Assembly (NCBI GenBank): GCA_022592445.1
Contig: JABYQR010000141.1
Coordinates: 1-64,000 of the forward strand
Direction of reading: 5' to 3'
Source: Cytidiella melzeri
Lineage: Eukaryota > Basidiomycota > Agaricomycetes > Polyporales > Irpicaceae
DNA length: 64,000 nt
The translations under genes were made by a program, and so were the position numbers. This document shows positions 25,062 to 36,220 of the stretch, one piece after another. A model generated the notes under the pieces. It had not been told where the DNA came from, ran no database searches, and saw nothing but the letters and a program-made list of their open reading frames with translations. Position 1 is the stretch's first letter. Every line of letters begins with the position of its first letter.

Positions 25062-27023
25062 TCAAATACTGATGTCCTTAATTCGTGACTCTAGCGGGTC
25101 TAACTCAGGAGTACTTGAGGCGGCTATTGTCTGGAAGTATTTGGGTTTCAGTACAACTTGTTCCTTGTTGTCTGCATCTAGAACTTCTAAGGTTCTGACT
25201 CGGGATAATGGGTCCCCTTGAGTAAGGGTCTTTCCGGGTTTGTGTGTTAACACAAAGTCAAATCGGCTGAGGTACAAAGACCACCGAGCTTGTCGTCCAG
25301 ACAGGTCCTGGGCGGTTCTCCAGTACTGCAGATTCTGATGATCTGTGATGATCTCAAAGGGCGCGGGTAACCCTTCCAGATAGTGACGCCAATCTTCGAG
25401 AGCTCTGATGATAGCGAGCATTTCTTGATCATAGATCTCATAGTTCTGTTCCGCTTTGGCCATAGACTGAGACCGAAACGCTACTGGGTGCCATTGTCCA
25501 TCCTCTAGTTTTTGCAATAGAACCCCTCCAGTTGCAAAGCCAGACGCATCAACTTCAATACGTGTGGGGCAATTGGGTTCCCATGTGACTAGAATCGGTT
25601 CCTGAGTGAACGCATTTTTGAGCATTTGAAAGGTGTTCTGCTGTGCTTCTCCCCACTTCCAAGGTTGGTCTTTCTTGGTGAGATTGTGAAGAGGACGAGT
25701 ATGCCGCGCAAAGTCCTTAATGAAACGTTGGTAGAAGTTGGCAAATCCAATGAAGCTGCGTACATCATAGAGGTTCTGTGATACCGGCCAGTTGGTGATA
25801 GCCTCTATTTTACCCGAGTCCATACAGATCCCTCCGTTACCAATGATTAAGCCTAGGTACTCAACTTGTGACTGTTCAAATTCGCATTTTTCAGGGCGAA
25901 GATACAAGTCGTTGGCTTCAAGTCGAGATAGTACCTCATGAACAATTTTCCGGTGTTCCGTAACGTCTGAACTGAAGACGAGAGTGTCATCTAAGTACAC
26001 CAAGACCTTTCCTTCCGCAATGAGATCAGCAAAGATGGAATTCATCATTGCTTGAAACGTGGCCGGAGAGTTGGTCATGCCAAACAACATCACCTTAGGC
26101 TCAAACAGCCCTCGGTTTGTCACAAATGCACCCTTCCATTTGTCATTCTCCTTGATACAAATGTTATGGTAGCCCCATCGTACGTCAAACTTGGTAAAGA
26201 TTTTGGCTTGACGAAGCCGATTGGTAATGTCTGATACCAAGGGGAGTGGGTAGCAATTTTTGATTGTGATGTCATTTAACCGTCGATAGTCCTGAACAAG
26301 CCGGAGCTTGCCGTCCTTCTTCTTGACGAAGAATACTGGTGAGGCCATAGGCGACTTGGATGGGACAATATATCCTTTTGCCAGGTTTTCCTCAATAAAC
26401 TTGTCCAGCTCCACTTGTTCATTCGGAGACATGGGATAAACATTGGATCTGAACATCTTTGGGTTCTTTGTCAGATCAATTGTATGATCCCAGGGCTGAT
26501 GCTCGGGGAGACGCTGTGATGCTTCTTCTGAGAAGACTTTCTGGTATGTGCGGTATTCCTCTGGAACCATCTTTTCAAACGTCCGTTGTTCTTTAGATTG
26601 ATGGGCTTTAGCAGCGATGTCTGTGGAGTACGTAAAGCTAGCACAAGACCAAAGCTCTTCCTTGGTGTCCTGAATGATACCGGCTGTGAGCCAGGCTCGC
26701 CTCTGCTTCTGATTGGCTGTGATAGACTGGAAGGGTTCAAAGTCCTCTTTGGCTTCCAGTTCCATTTCTCTGGTAGCCCAATTGATCTTGGGGTTTGCTT
26801 TGCGAAGCCAGGGTAGGCCTAGAATGCAATCTTCTGGTCCGATGTCTGTGACCAAAAATGTTGCGTTTTCTTTGATAGCCCCAACTTGTAGTTTGAGCTC
26901 TGCTCTGTGTGTGATACGTCCTCCTTGATTTAGAGTCCCATCAATGTTGTGGAGTGGGATCTGTCTTTCTAAGGGGACTGTACGTACTCGGTGCCGGTTG
27001 ACAAAGTCTTGACTTAGGAACAA
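25062..27023 (-). CDS. pol: B2 Pol: protease remnant, reverse transcriptase, RNase H
   Basis: 653 codons. The first ~75 residues are the protease C-terminal half (V-T-D-I-G-P-E-D-C-I-L-G-L-P-W-L). RT spans about 190-380 with [37 protein letters not shown] and the catalytic Y-L-D-D at residues 343-346. RNase H has E-V-D-A-S-G-F-A-T-G and T-D-H-Q-N-L-Q-Y-W. The frame ends in TGA at 25062 between RNase H and integrase; B1 has a TGA at the same position. Upstream (27024-27060) the frame breaks and the protease D-S-G is missing. Confidence 0.9.
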   Translation of the reverse strand: MFLSQDFVNRHRVRTVPLERQIPLHNIDGTLNQGGRITHRAELKLQVGAIKENATFLVTDIGPEDCILGLPWLRKANPKINWATREMELEAKEDFEPFQSITANQKQRRAWLTAGIIQDTKEELWSCASFTYSTDIAAKAHQSKEQRTFEKMVPEEYRTYQKVFSEEASQRLPEHQPWDHTIDLTKNPKMFRSNVYPMSPNEQVELDKFIEENLAKGYIVPSKSPMASPVFFVKKKDGKLRLVQDYRRLNDITIKNCYPLPLVSDITNRLRQAKIFTKFDVRWGYHNICIKENDKWKGAFVTNRGLFEPKVMLFGMTNSPATFQAMMNSIFADLIAEGKVLVYLDDTLVFSSDVTEHRKIVHEVLSRLEANDLYLRPEKCEFEQSQVEYLGLIIGNGGICMDSGKIEAITNWPVSQNLYDVRSFIGFANFYQRFIKDFARHTRPLHNLTKKDQPWKWGEAQQNTFQMLKNAFTQEPILVTWEPNCPTRIEVDASGFATGGVLLQKLEDGQWHPVAFRSQSMAKAEQNYEIYDQEMLAIIRALEDWRHYLEGLPAPFEIITDHQNLQYWRTAQDLSGRQARWSLYLSRFDFVLTHKPGKTLTQGDPLSRVRTLEVLDADNKEQVVLKPKYFQTIAASSTPELDPLESRIKDISI

Positions 27024-27285
27024 TGCAGTGTGAGCATAATTGGAACTTGAAAGCGCATGCTAAGCGGGTCTATTTCAGGCACTATGCAAGAAGACAAGGT
27101 TTTGTAGTAGTTATACATGTTGTTAAATAAAGCTGAAGGCGGCAAATCAGGTTGCTGAGCGGGGCGGGTATTTACTACAGGCGTGCTAAAAACTGTGTCC
27201 ATGGGGGAGTCATCAACGTCCTCCACTTCTTCTATGTAGGTCTTTTTAGAGGGACTCGAGGGTGCGGTTTCACCAAGAGTCCTTT
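27024..27285 (-). pseudogene. pol: B2 Pol N-terminal linker with deleted protease active site
   Basis: In the -1 frame after gag, an acidic linker (E-E-V-E-D-V-D-D-S-P) reads to M-R-F-Q-V-P-I. At about 27040 it jumps, with a frame change, to A-L-F-L-S-Q-D-F. The expected M-I-D-S-G-A block that carries the catalytic Asp is missing, so the protease is dead by a small deletion. Confidence 0.7.
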
Positions 27286-28151
27286 CTAAAAATCCCTTTG
27301 ATTACCCAGCTGCTTGACTTGGTCTGTGAGCGATGACATCTGCTTCATGATGGCATCGTAGTTGAACGGACTTGGTGACGAGGAGCTGGCAACAAAGGCG
27401 GCAGGTGGATTAGGCAGGGGCCTTGCAGACGAGGACAACGAAGGAGCCGGAGTTGATGGATCAAACAAGGTATTAGCAGCCACTTTTTGTTGCCTCGGTG
27501 GGTACCCGAGGAACTGGCTTTGGCAAACTTGCGTCTGATGGTTGCCTCCACAATGTCCGCACAGTTTGCGATCATGTTTACCATCCTTCTTCTGGTGTTC
27601 CTTTGATCCGCATCCGTAACATCTACCATTCATGGCCTTCATGAAGTCGGCACGTGTCTTTCCATTTGGTCCAACTTTGGTTGCATCAATCTCCATAGCA
27701 TTGGAGTCACGAGATGGTTGGACAAAGGGAGCCGGGGACGAGGTAGAGACCGGGGTAGACTTGAACAGGTTGGGGACAGTTCGCCCTTGTTCTCGAGCTT
27801 TCTCTTGGGCTCAAACACAAAGACAATTGTCAATGTCTGTAGCCACATTGATGAGGTCGACGAGGGTGATATGAGGTCGCGCGGTGTGGACTAATTCATC
27901 TTTGATCGTTGTACTCAGATGTTCGTAGTAGCGATCACGGAGGTCTTGTGTTGAGTACCCTGTCCTGTCCATAATTTCCCGGAATCGGGCTGTGTATTTT
28001 GGAACCGTCTTTTTGCCTTGCCAGAGCTCCCAAAGCATGGCTTTAGCATCTACCATTTCATCCACTGGTTCAAATCGGGCCTTAAACACTGTCCTGAAGT
28101 CATCCCAGTCACCATTGAACGCCATCTGATGACTAGCAATCAGGTCCATAT
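27286..28151 (-). pseudogene. gag: B2 gag, 5' truncated, one TGA
   Basis: Two same-frame pieces separated by TGA at 27811. The upstream piece holds the capsid region (D-D-F-R-T-V-F-K-A-R-F). The downstream piece has M-E-I-D-A, then a noncanonical C-x2-C-x4-H-x6-H knuckle (C-Y-G-C ... H ... H), directly followed by C-G-H-C-x3-H-x4-C, a Ser/Pro linker and a C-terminal coiled coil ending Q-R-D-F. Gag stop TAG at 27286-27288 follows GGATTTT. The N-terminus is lost to C1. Confidence 0.8.
27289..27295 (-). promoter_or_regulatory. Putative -1 frameshift heptamer GGAUUUU in B2
   Basis: Zero-frame GAT TTT preceded by G and followed by TAG. The -1 frame is open through the acidic linker toward the protease. 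It lies at the same position relative to the gag stop as the sites in A and G. Confidence 0.6.
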
Positions 28152-28842
28152 TGACACGGAGACAGGGCTCGACGTGACAAACAGGGACACGATGTGGATG
28201 ACGACGAGGAGGTGGTGGCAGGCGTGAAGCACAATGCATTCACCAGCTATCAAACTTATTCAAAAAGCTAGCCCAGTAAAGACCAAGAGGTTGAGATCGG
28301 GGGGCTAGGAGCGTACATGTAGCAGTATATATAGACTTCAGGGACCTGCGCACAGACCATGTTGAGGGCAGGCTTTGCAAGAAGCTGTGTGAACGAAGAA
28401 CAAAAGAACTACCTAAAGGAGAACAATAGCTATTGTCTAGACCTTGCCAAGAACTCTACTGGTGAGAGAATCTATCTAAAAGGAGACCAACTATTGTATT
28501 CCATTCCCACACCTGTGAGAACATCCTTCCATAAAGAGAACAATAGGGAAAGAACAATAAGGAGCCCATGTGAACGGTATCTATGACGTCGAACCCTAGC
28601 TATGGGCTGAGCCATGTGCTTGTAGCCATGTGGTCTTACTTAAGCTAAGTCACATGCCAGTGTGACGTAGTAGCAAGTAATGTGACCTTGTGGAGCATCT
28701 AAGCCACGTGATACGGGCGCTTAATAGACGTGCAAAGGAGTTTATGCAGAGAAGGTTGCAACTGGGTTGCAGCCCGGAGTTTTACAGATAAAAACAAGAG
28801 GAAAATTGCGAAATTTAAGGGCTAGTTGGGCCATCCACGACA
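28152..28842 (-). repeat. 3' LTR of C1 (short form)
   Basis: 691 bp, TGTCGTGG...CACGGTGTCA-type ends on the minus strand (plus end TGACACGG). It lacks the 67-nt GTAAGC...CTAG segment of the long-form C LTRs. The TATA box TATATATAG is at 28323-28331 on plus. The polypurine tract GGAGGGGGG follows at 28845-28855. Confidence 0.88.
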
Positions 28843-29000
28843 TTACCCCCCTCCTAAAATTGAGCATCCTCGCGAAGCATCACTGTGCTGTGGTGATAGA
28901 GGTCTTCTACCCGTCTACAGGGATTCAGCAGAATTGCCCCAATTGTCTAGTCAGAAGGATGCTAGGAAGTTTCTCCCCTTCTGGTGTCGTTGACTCGACG

Positions 29001-32000
29001 TTACCCGTCAGTGTGATGTTCTTGAGTACCGATGTGTTTGCCTTCATCCCAGCTAAGATCGTATGTAGATGGATAGATTGTGCGAAGGAAAGCAGGGCCG
29101 GTCTGGGTATTGAATTCCCGAAAGTGCAAGCGGAGATCCGCGAAGAGTGAAGCTTTGATGACCCGGGGTGCTCCGGGGTTTGCTTTGTAGAAGTCCTCAA
29201 TCGCTTCTTGACTGGTCCCAAGGTTTTCGACTGGTTCCCAGCTATTGTGTCCGTCTGAATACCCTTCCCATTTGACTAGGAATTGCAGTGTCTTCCATCG
29301 TCCGTGTAGCCTGCTGTCTAGCACCTTTTTGACAACGTACTGTTCTTCTCCTTCTATGACGATAGCATCAGGAGGTGGAGGTACGTCTTTGCCGTTGTCG
29401 TGCCAGGGACTTAGACGGTTGATGTGGAACACGGGGTGGAGTCGGAGATAGCTGGGTAGATCGAGCTTGTAGTCAAGATTGCCAATGCGTTCAATGACTT
29501 TGTACGGGCCAAGTTGCCAAGGACCGAGTTTAGGCGTAGCCTGGTGGATCTGGACGTTCTTAGCGTTCAGCCAGACCATGTCGCCCACCTGGAAGACGCG
29601 TGGAGAACGTTTCTCAGACTCGTAGAGTTGCTTCATCTTTTCTTTGCTTAGACGAAGAGCTGCTTCGGTCTCTTTGCGTACTCAACCCATGTTGTCAAGG
29701 CGCTCATCGAGTGATGGAATGTTGCTTCGCTTGCCGACTGGTATGGTGAAGTCGGGGCGATATCCCTAGATGACTTCAAATGGTGTTTGAGAGTTACCCG
29801 CATGTACTCGCAAGTTGAGTGCAAACTCAGCCGCCGGCAGATGATCGACCCAGTCGTCTTGTTGTTGCTGACAGAATAGACGCAGATACTGTTCGATGTC
29901 CTGGTTTTTGCGTTCGACTTTGCCATTTCCTTGCGGATGATAGGCTGTCGTAAAACCAGTCTCTATGCCTAGGCGGTGATAGAGCGCACGCATGAAGCAC
30001 GCTGCAAACTGGGGTCCTCGGTCAGGGAACACCTTCTTGGGAATGCCGTGAAGTCGTAATACTTCTTTGTAGTGAAGATCGGCAATCCCCTCAGCGTTAA
30101 CCTTAGTGGTAGTAGGGATGATGTGCGTTTGATTGGAGTAATGGTCAACGTAGACCACAATTGAATCGAATCCCTTAGAGGGTGGCAGCTGAGTGATGAG
30201 ATCTACACCGACGTGTTCCCAAGGTCCGGCCGGAGTTTCTTGAGGCTGTAGTACTGCTTTAGGGTGTGGAGCTGACTTGTAGCGTTGACAGCGATCACAA
30301 CCTAGTACGTAAGTCTCAACGAAGGGATTCATCTTTGGCCACCAATAGTGTCGTGAGACTAGCTCTATGGTGCCGTGTTTGCCCGGATGACCAGCCACGG
30401 GAGTGTCGTGGCAAGATTTGACGATCTCGTAACGGAGCTCTTTGTTGTTAGGGATGTAGAGTTTTCCCTTGTAATAGATGAGTCCGTCACTCTCTGCCCA
30501 TTCAAGTAAACCGCCGACAAGTTTGCGAGGACCCTTCTTTCGAAGGGTAGCAAGAGCTTGTGCAACTTCTGCTTCTTGTGCTGTGCATTCTCGGATCTTT
30601 GATTCAAGCGGAGAAGCAGTAGCGAGTGCACTGGTAGCGAGGATGCGGAAATGTTCCGGTTTCAGTACCACCTGATCCTTGTTGTCTTCTTCGTCCGTGA
30701 CAGCGTGTGAGTGAAGACGAGAAAGAGGATCAGCGTGTATCATGGTACTACCGGGCTTGTGTACCAACACGAAGTCAAAGTCAGCCAAAAGTAATGACCA
30801 ACGTGCTTGATGTCAAGTGAGGTGTTGCGCAGTTTTCCAGTACTGCAGGTTTGCGTGATCTGTCCAGATCTCAAACGGTTCCTTGAGCCCCTCAAGGTAG
30901 TGGTGCCAATCTTTGAGAGCTTCGGTGATGGCTAACATCTCCCGATCAAAGATTTCGTAATTACGCTCTGCTTCAGTCATAGACGCGAATCGGTAGGCGA
31001 TAGGGTGGTAGAATCCATCTTCCTTCGATTTCTGGGAGATGATTCCCCCAGTCGCATAGCCCGAGGCATCGACTTCTAGACGTGTGGGGAGTTCAGGGTC
31101 CCAGACCGCCAAGATAGGCTTAGTGGTAAAGGCCTTCTTTAGCAACGTGAAGGCAGTCTGCTGTGCTGGACCCAAGACGAATGGTACGTCCTTCTTAGTG
31201 AGGTCGTGTAGAGGTCGTGCGTGCTTTGAGAAGTCCTGAATGAAGCGGCGGTAGAAGTTGGCAAACCCGATGAATCCTCTAACTTCTTTGAGGTTCTTGG
31301 GCGTGGGCCACATAGAAACTGCTTGGACTTTGACAGGGTCCATAGCTACTTTGCCGGCGCGAATGATCAACCCGAGGTACTCGATCTCAGATTTCTCAAA
31401 CTCGCACTTTTCCGGCCGAAGATACAGATCGTGCTGCTGAAGTCGGTCAAGGACTTCATGGACAACCTTGCGGTGCTCCATCAGGTTGTTGCTCCAGATT
31501 AAGATGTCATCTAGATAGACAGCCACCTTGCCCTCGCGACGAGGTCGGCGAAGATGTTGTCCATCAGAGCTTGGAAGGTAGCGGGTGAGTTTGTGAGACC
31601 GAAGAACATGACTTTGGGTTCGAAGAGTCCTCGGTTGGTAACGAAACCGCTTTGTACTCGTCTCCTTCTTTGATTCGGACATTATGATATCCCCAACAAA
31701 CATCGAACTTAGTGAAGATCTTTGCACCCTTGAGCTTGTTGATAATGTCGGTAGCAAGCGGTAGGGGTAGCAATTCTTTACCGTGATGTCGTTGAGTTTG
31801 CGGTAGTCCTGAATAAGTCGGAGTTTGTTGTCCTTCTTTTTGATGAAAAAGACTGGAGAAGCCATCGGAGACTTAGAAGGCGTGATGTAACCTTTGGTTA
31901 GGTTCTCCTGAATGAACTTGTCAAGCTCAGCTTGTTCGTTCAGGGGCATAGGATAAACTTTCGATTTGATGGTCTCAGGAGCGTCTGGTTTGAGATCAAT

Positions 32001-32795
32001 CGAATGGTCCCAGGGCTGATGCTGGGGTAGCCGATTAGACTCTTCCTCAGAGAAGACTTTAGCGTGTCTGTGGTACTCTGATGGAACATGTCTTCGAAGG
32101 AGCGCTGAGCTTTAGCTTGTTTGCTTCGGCAGCAAGCTTAGTAGAGTAGGTGAAGCCGGCCATACACCAGACTTTGTCAGTGGTGTCTTGGATAATACCG
32201 GCTTTGACCCACTGTCTACGTTCTTTGCGATTACCGTCAACCTTCTGGAAAGGTTGTCAGGAGATTCTTCCGAGCCGCTCGGAATTGTCATTTCTCCTTT
32301 TTCCCAGTTGACGGTAGGGTTTACGCGCTTGAGCCATGGTAGCCCAAGAATGACGTCTTCTGGACCTAAGTCCGTGACGAGAAACTCTGCCTTTTCCGTG
32401 TGATCTCCACTGTGAGTGTAAGGCGAACGAAGTGCGTTAATCCGCCAGCTTTATTCTTAGTTCCGTCAATGTTATGCAATGAGATAACCCTTTCGAGCGG
32501 GTGCTGAATAATCTTATGCTTCTTGACGAACTGGTGACTGATGATAAAGCCGTAGCTCCTGAATCGATCATAGCAGGACACGAATGCTTCTATTCAGACC
32601 TTTAACTAGTACATGTACACGGAAATGAGATGATAACCGATCTAGCAACAATATAGTACATGAGGAGATAGTAGACAAAGGGCATGGAGTAGACGTTGTA
32701 CACGAAGAAGATGAGGCAGAAGACGAGGAGACACGAAGGAGCAGGGACAGGGTATCGGGGGACTCGCAGCTGCGGCTGTGTCACGAGTCCGTTTC
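29001..32795 (-). pseudogene. pol: C1 pol: protease to chromodomain, many breaks
   Basis: Pieces in order: protease (32366-32581, frame broken beside the active site), RT (31564-31949, with frameshifts around the Y-L-D-D region near 31520), RNase H to TGA at 30813, integrase (29766-30788) and GPF plus chromodomain (29001-29636, with E-K/K-V-L-D-S-R, V-K-W-E-G-Y-S, W-E-P-V). Most breaks are single-base deletions. The TGA at 30813 is CGA in C3 and C4 but also TGA in C2. Not functional. Confidence 0.85.
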
Positions 32796-34022
32796 AAAAA
32801 ACCGCATTGATTTTGGCTGCCATCTCATCCATTTGCTTCTTTTGGATGTCAAGCATGTCCTTGAGTGCCGCAATCTTAGCATCCTTGTCATTGGATGCGT
32901 CTTGCTTCGCCGGGGTAGTGGTCGACGAGGTCGACAGGTAGCAGCAACTTTTTGTCCCTTAGGGACGCCTTGAAGCTTTTCAGGCAAACCGCCCCCCAGT
33001 GACCGGTACCACCGCAGTGGTTGCAAACCGGGTCATCAGGGTGCTTCGAGTCCCTCTTCTTGTGGTTCTCGGATCCACAAACCGAGCAGCGCTTGCTCAT
33101 CTCCTTCTTCCATTTCTGGAAGATCTCCTGCTTGCCCAGACCCGCAAAGAGCGAGTCAAACGAGGCAGAGAAGCGGACGCGTTGATCTCCATCGCATTGG
33201 GATCGCGGAACGCTTGCTGGTGGGACTTGCCGTGTCCCGAGGAACTGTCCACCATGACCTTGCCCGTGCTGTTTCGCAAATCGGCGAGCTGAGCGTCGAC
33301 TGCTTTGCACTGGTCCTTGAGAGCGTCGTAGGTAGCAGCCGGGTTTGAAAGTACGAGACACGTTGCAAGTACTCGGTGCTCAAGCTCAACTTGAGACGAT
33401 CGAAGAGGTCCTGCTGGCTCCAGCCAGTGCGAGGGGCCCAGGTCTCAAACTCGGAGAGTGGGCGGCAAAGGTTTATTGCCTTGCTTCATGTTGGCTATTT
33501 TGTCTTAGCCTCCATGACAGCATCTATAGGCTCAAATTTGGCTTTGAAAGCCTCAATAAACGTATGCAGCTGTTGCCAAAAGCTGGTTTACTACTGGCCA
33601 GCTCCTCAATATGAAGGCGAGCCCAGTCGGCAGCGTCGTCCTGCATGAACGATAGGGCGCTGGTGATGAGTTTGTGAGGATCAAAGATCCTCGCGCCATT
33701 GTTGTCTACCCGGACCTGGCCTTGTGCGTCCTGCTAAAGAACGCCTTGCCCTGGTTTTGGGCCCAGACAATGAAAGCATGCCGGAAAAGCCTTGCTTCCG
33801 ACGACGTCTTTCCCTTAAAAGAGACCGGCTTCTCAACAATACTCCGTTCTCGGGACGTGTGCGTTGCTGCGCGATGGCTGGTGCCTGAGCAGCTGTCAAG
33901 GCAGCCACCTGATTGGTGAGATCCACCATTCTTTGCGTCAGGATGCCGAACATGTTTAGTATATCCTGAGCGCTCAGGTTGGCAGCTGGGGCGGCCTCGG
34001 GAGCAGCGTTCTGTTGGTTCAT
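32794..34022 (-). pseudogene. gag: C1 gag, frameshifted
   Basis: ATG at 34020-34022 (M-N-Q-Q-N-A-A-P-E). Contains the S-I-V-E-K-P-V-S-F-K-G-K block, the capsid region and the double knuckle (C-S-V-C-x4-H-x6-H, then C-N-H-C-x4-H-x4-C), spread over at least three frames by single-base indels. Stop TGA at 32794-32796 follows six T residues, as in the other C copies. Confidence 0.85.
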
Positions 34023-34123
34023 GTCTTCCTTGGTGATAAGACAACAGTTTTCTTCGGAAGGCGGTTGGTAGGTCTCGGTGTAGACTCGTGTTCGATGGCT
34101 TCAGTGGGGTCTAACTGATTTAA

Positions 34124-34231
34124 TCGATTAGGGCACGGTTGGTTTTCACACTCGTAGAATGATCCTTTGTTGGCTCGAAAGTGGTTGTCTGTGACTGTTA
34201 TAGGATCGAAGAGATGGATACAATTATCGCA
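34124..34231 (-). other. CHCC motif upstream of C1 gag
   Basis: Reads C-D-N-C-I-H-L-F ... E-C-E-N-Q-P-C-P-N-R in an open frame (34019-34285) that starts overlapping the ORF0 stop. In C1 an indel puts it out of frame with gag; in C2 it is fused in frame. Confidence 0.6.
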
Positions 34232-34276
34232 AATCAATGTTCTGAAGACGTGGTGGGCAAAAACTGTGGACTTGTC

Positions 34277-35003
34277 TAGATCCACTCAAAGTAGCTATCA
34301 CTATTGACTACGGTAAGTTGCGCTAGAACTCTATCGTAATTTTTACGAAGCTGCTTGAAAAAAACTTTCCCAATTGCTTTGCAACCCCAGTCCAGGAGCT
34401 GCCACTCGTGGTCTGCTGTGACGGGTGCAAGATCGTCAACTCAGTTGAGGAAACGATTACCTTGTTCACAAGATGGAGCAAGGCACAACAATGGTCGGGG
34501 TTTGCGCGATTTAGGAGTTCTTCAAGCTCAGTGAGAGCTTGCAAGCAAGTGCGGACGGCGGTAAGTTTCGGCCTGAAGATGCCTACAAGATCAACCGGTG
34601 ACAACTGCTTGAAGTCGATCAACACCGGCTTTGGTGCAGCGGGGGCGGGAGTTGGTGCAGGGAGCTTTGCTAGTCACTCTGCAAAGGTGAGCTGGTGGGT
34701 CTGTTGCTCAGCTAAGGTGCGATCACGCTCCTCAGCAGCTCGTTCTCTTTATGCTTGTGCAGAGGCGCGGAGTTGGCGATTTTCCTCGTATGAGGGGATG
34801 GTGAGGGTGATGCCTTTGACAGGCGGCTTCTTGGACACGTACTTTGCAACAGTGAGCAGGTCTTTGTCAGACCAGCGATGAGGTTGACTGCTCTTCCGCT
34901 TGTCAGCGAGAGCGTCAAGGAAAGATGGTGGAAGACACCTCTTGAGCTGAGGCTCAGTGGTAGGGAGGGTCTTGGAGAAACGGGGGCGCGTGTCTTTAGG
35001 CAC
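34277..35003 (-). pseudogene. ORF0 of C1, frameshifted
   Basis: Starts at the conserved GTG of V-P-K-D (35003) and keeps the S-Q-P-H-R-W-S-D-K-D and K-P-P-V-K-G-I-T blocks. It is broken in the middle and near the end but keeps the end Y-F-E-W-I*. One ATG is present in the leader (35015-35017), opening a four-codon ORF; otherwise the leader is ATG-free as in C3. Confidence 0.7.
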
Positions 35004-35149
35004 TAAACAACGCGCATGGGGTAGAAACGGACGACGTAAGTGTAGCTCAACGGTATGAGGAGACTGGAGACGTACTTGTCAAACAGGAATAAACTTTTTT
35101 AAACGGTGGGAGTGGGGGACCCAGGGTTTACACAACGATCTCGACCTAA

Positions 35150-35906
35150 TGACACAGAGACAGGGCTCGACGTGACAAACAGGGACACAATGTGGATGAC
35201 CACAAGGAGGTGGTGGCAGGTGTGAAGCACAATGCGTTCACCAGCTATCAAACTTATTCAGAAAGCTAGCCCAGTAAAGACCAAGTTAGCAGTGATACTA
35301 CTCGCTATGTAGTACAAGAGGGGGGTTGCTTACCTAGCCCAGTAAAGACCAAGAGGTCGAGATGGGGGCTAGGAGCGTACATGCAACTGTATATATAGAC
35401 TTCAGGGACCTGCGCACAGACCATGTTGAGGGCAGGCTTTGCAAGAAGCCGTGTGAACAAAGAACAAAAGAACTACCTAAAGGAGAACAATAGCTATTGT
35501 CTAGACCTTGCCAAGAACTCTACTCGTGAGAGAATCTATCTAAAAGGAGACCAACTATTGTATTCCATTCCCACACCTGTGAGAACATCCTTCCATAAAG
35601 AGAACAATAGGGAAAGAACAAAAGGAGTCCATGTGAACGGTATCTATGACGTCAAACCCTAGCTATGGGCTGAGCCATGTGCTTGTAGCCATGTGGGCTT
35701 ACTTAAGCTAAGTCACATGCCAGTGTGACATAGTAGCAAGTAATGTGACCGTGTGGAGCATCTACGCCACGTGATACGGGCGCTTAATAGACGTGTAAAG
35801 GGAGTTTATGCAGAGAAGGTTGCAACTGGGTTGCAGCCCGGAGTTTTACAGATAAAAACAAGAGGTAAATTGCGAATATTAAGGGCTAGTCGGGCCATCC
35901 ACGACA
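35150..35906 (-). repeat. 5' LTR of C1 (long form)
   Basis: 757 bp, minus strand TGTCGTGG to CTGTGTCA, with the extra intron-like 67-nt segment. TATA box at about 35390. An antisense 79-codon ORF (35423-35662) is open here, as in all C LTRs. Confidence 0.88.
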
Positions 35907-36220
35907 GATTCTTCACAGTAATGTTGTTGAGTTTGTGATAGTCCTGAATCAGTTGGAGTTTGTTGTCCTTATTTTTGATGAAGAAGACTGGAGAAGCCAT
36001 TGGAGACTTAGAAGGTGTGATGTAACCTTTCGATAGGTTCTCCTGAATGAACTTGTCAAGCTCAGCTTGTTTGTTAAGGGGCATAGGATAAACTTTCAAT
36101 TTGATGGTCTCAGGAGTGTCTGGTTTGAGATCAATCGAATGGTTTTAGGGCTGATGCTGGCGTAGCCAATTAGACTCTTCCTCAGAGAAGACTTTAGCGT
36201 GTCTGTGATACACTGATGTA
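35907..36220 (-). pseudogene. pol: C-family RT fragment
   Basis: About 310 bp matching the N-terminal RT region of C pol (K-V-Y-P-M-P-L-N-K-Q-A-E-L-D-K-F to N-D-K-L-Q-L-I-Q-D-Y). It is bounded by the C1 LTR and by unrelated DNA. A remnant of the target of C1 or of a rearrangement. Confidence 0.75.

Larger units (their letters stand above)
22796..28151 (-). mobile_element. Element B2 (Ty3/gypsy), 5' end truncated by C1
   Basis: 3' LTR 22796-23504, polypurine tract, pol and most of gag on the minus strand. C1 interrupts gag at 28152, so the 5' LTR and any leader ORF are missing. Sister of B1. Defects: deleted protease active site, two TGA codons. Confidence 0.88.
28152..35906 (-). mobile_element. 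Element C1 (Ty3/gypsy), minus strand, degenerate
   Basis: 3' LTR 28152-28842, pol, gag, ORF0, 5' LTR 35150-35906. It interrupts the gag of B2 on one side and a C-type RT fragment on the other, so the flanks do not match and no target duplication is seen. The two LTRs also differ by a ~67-nt segment. C1 shares a nonsense codon and several unusual residues with C2, so they descend from one defective copy. Confidence 0.88.
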
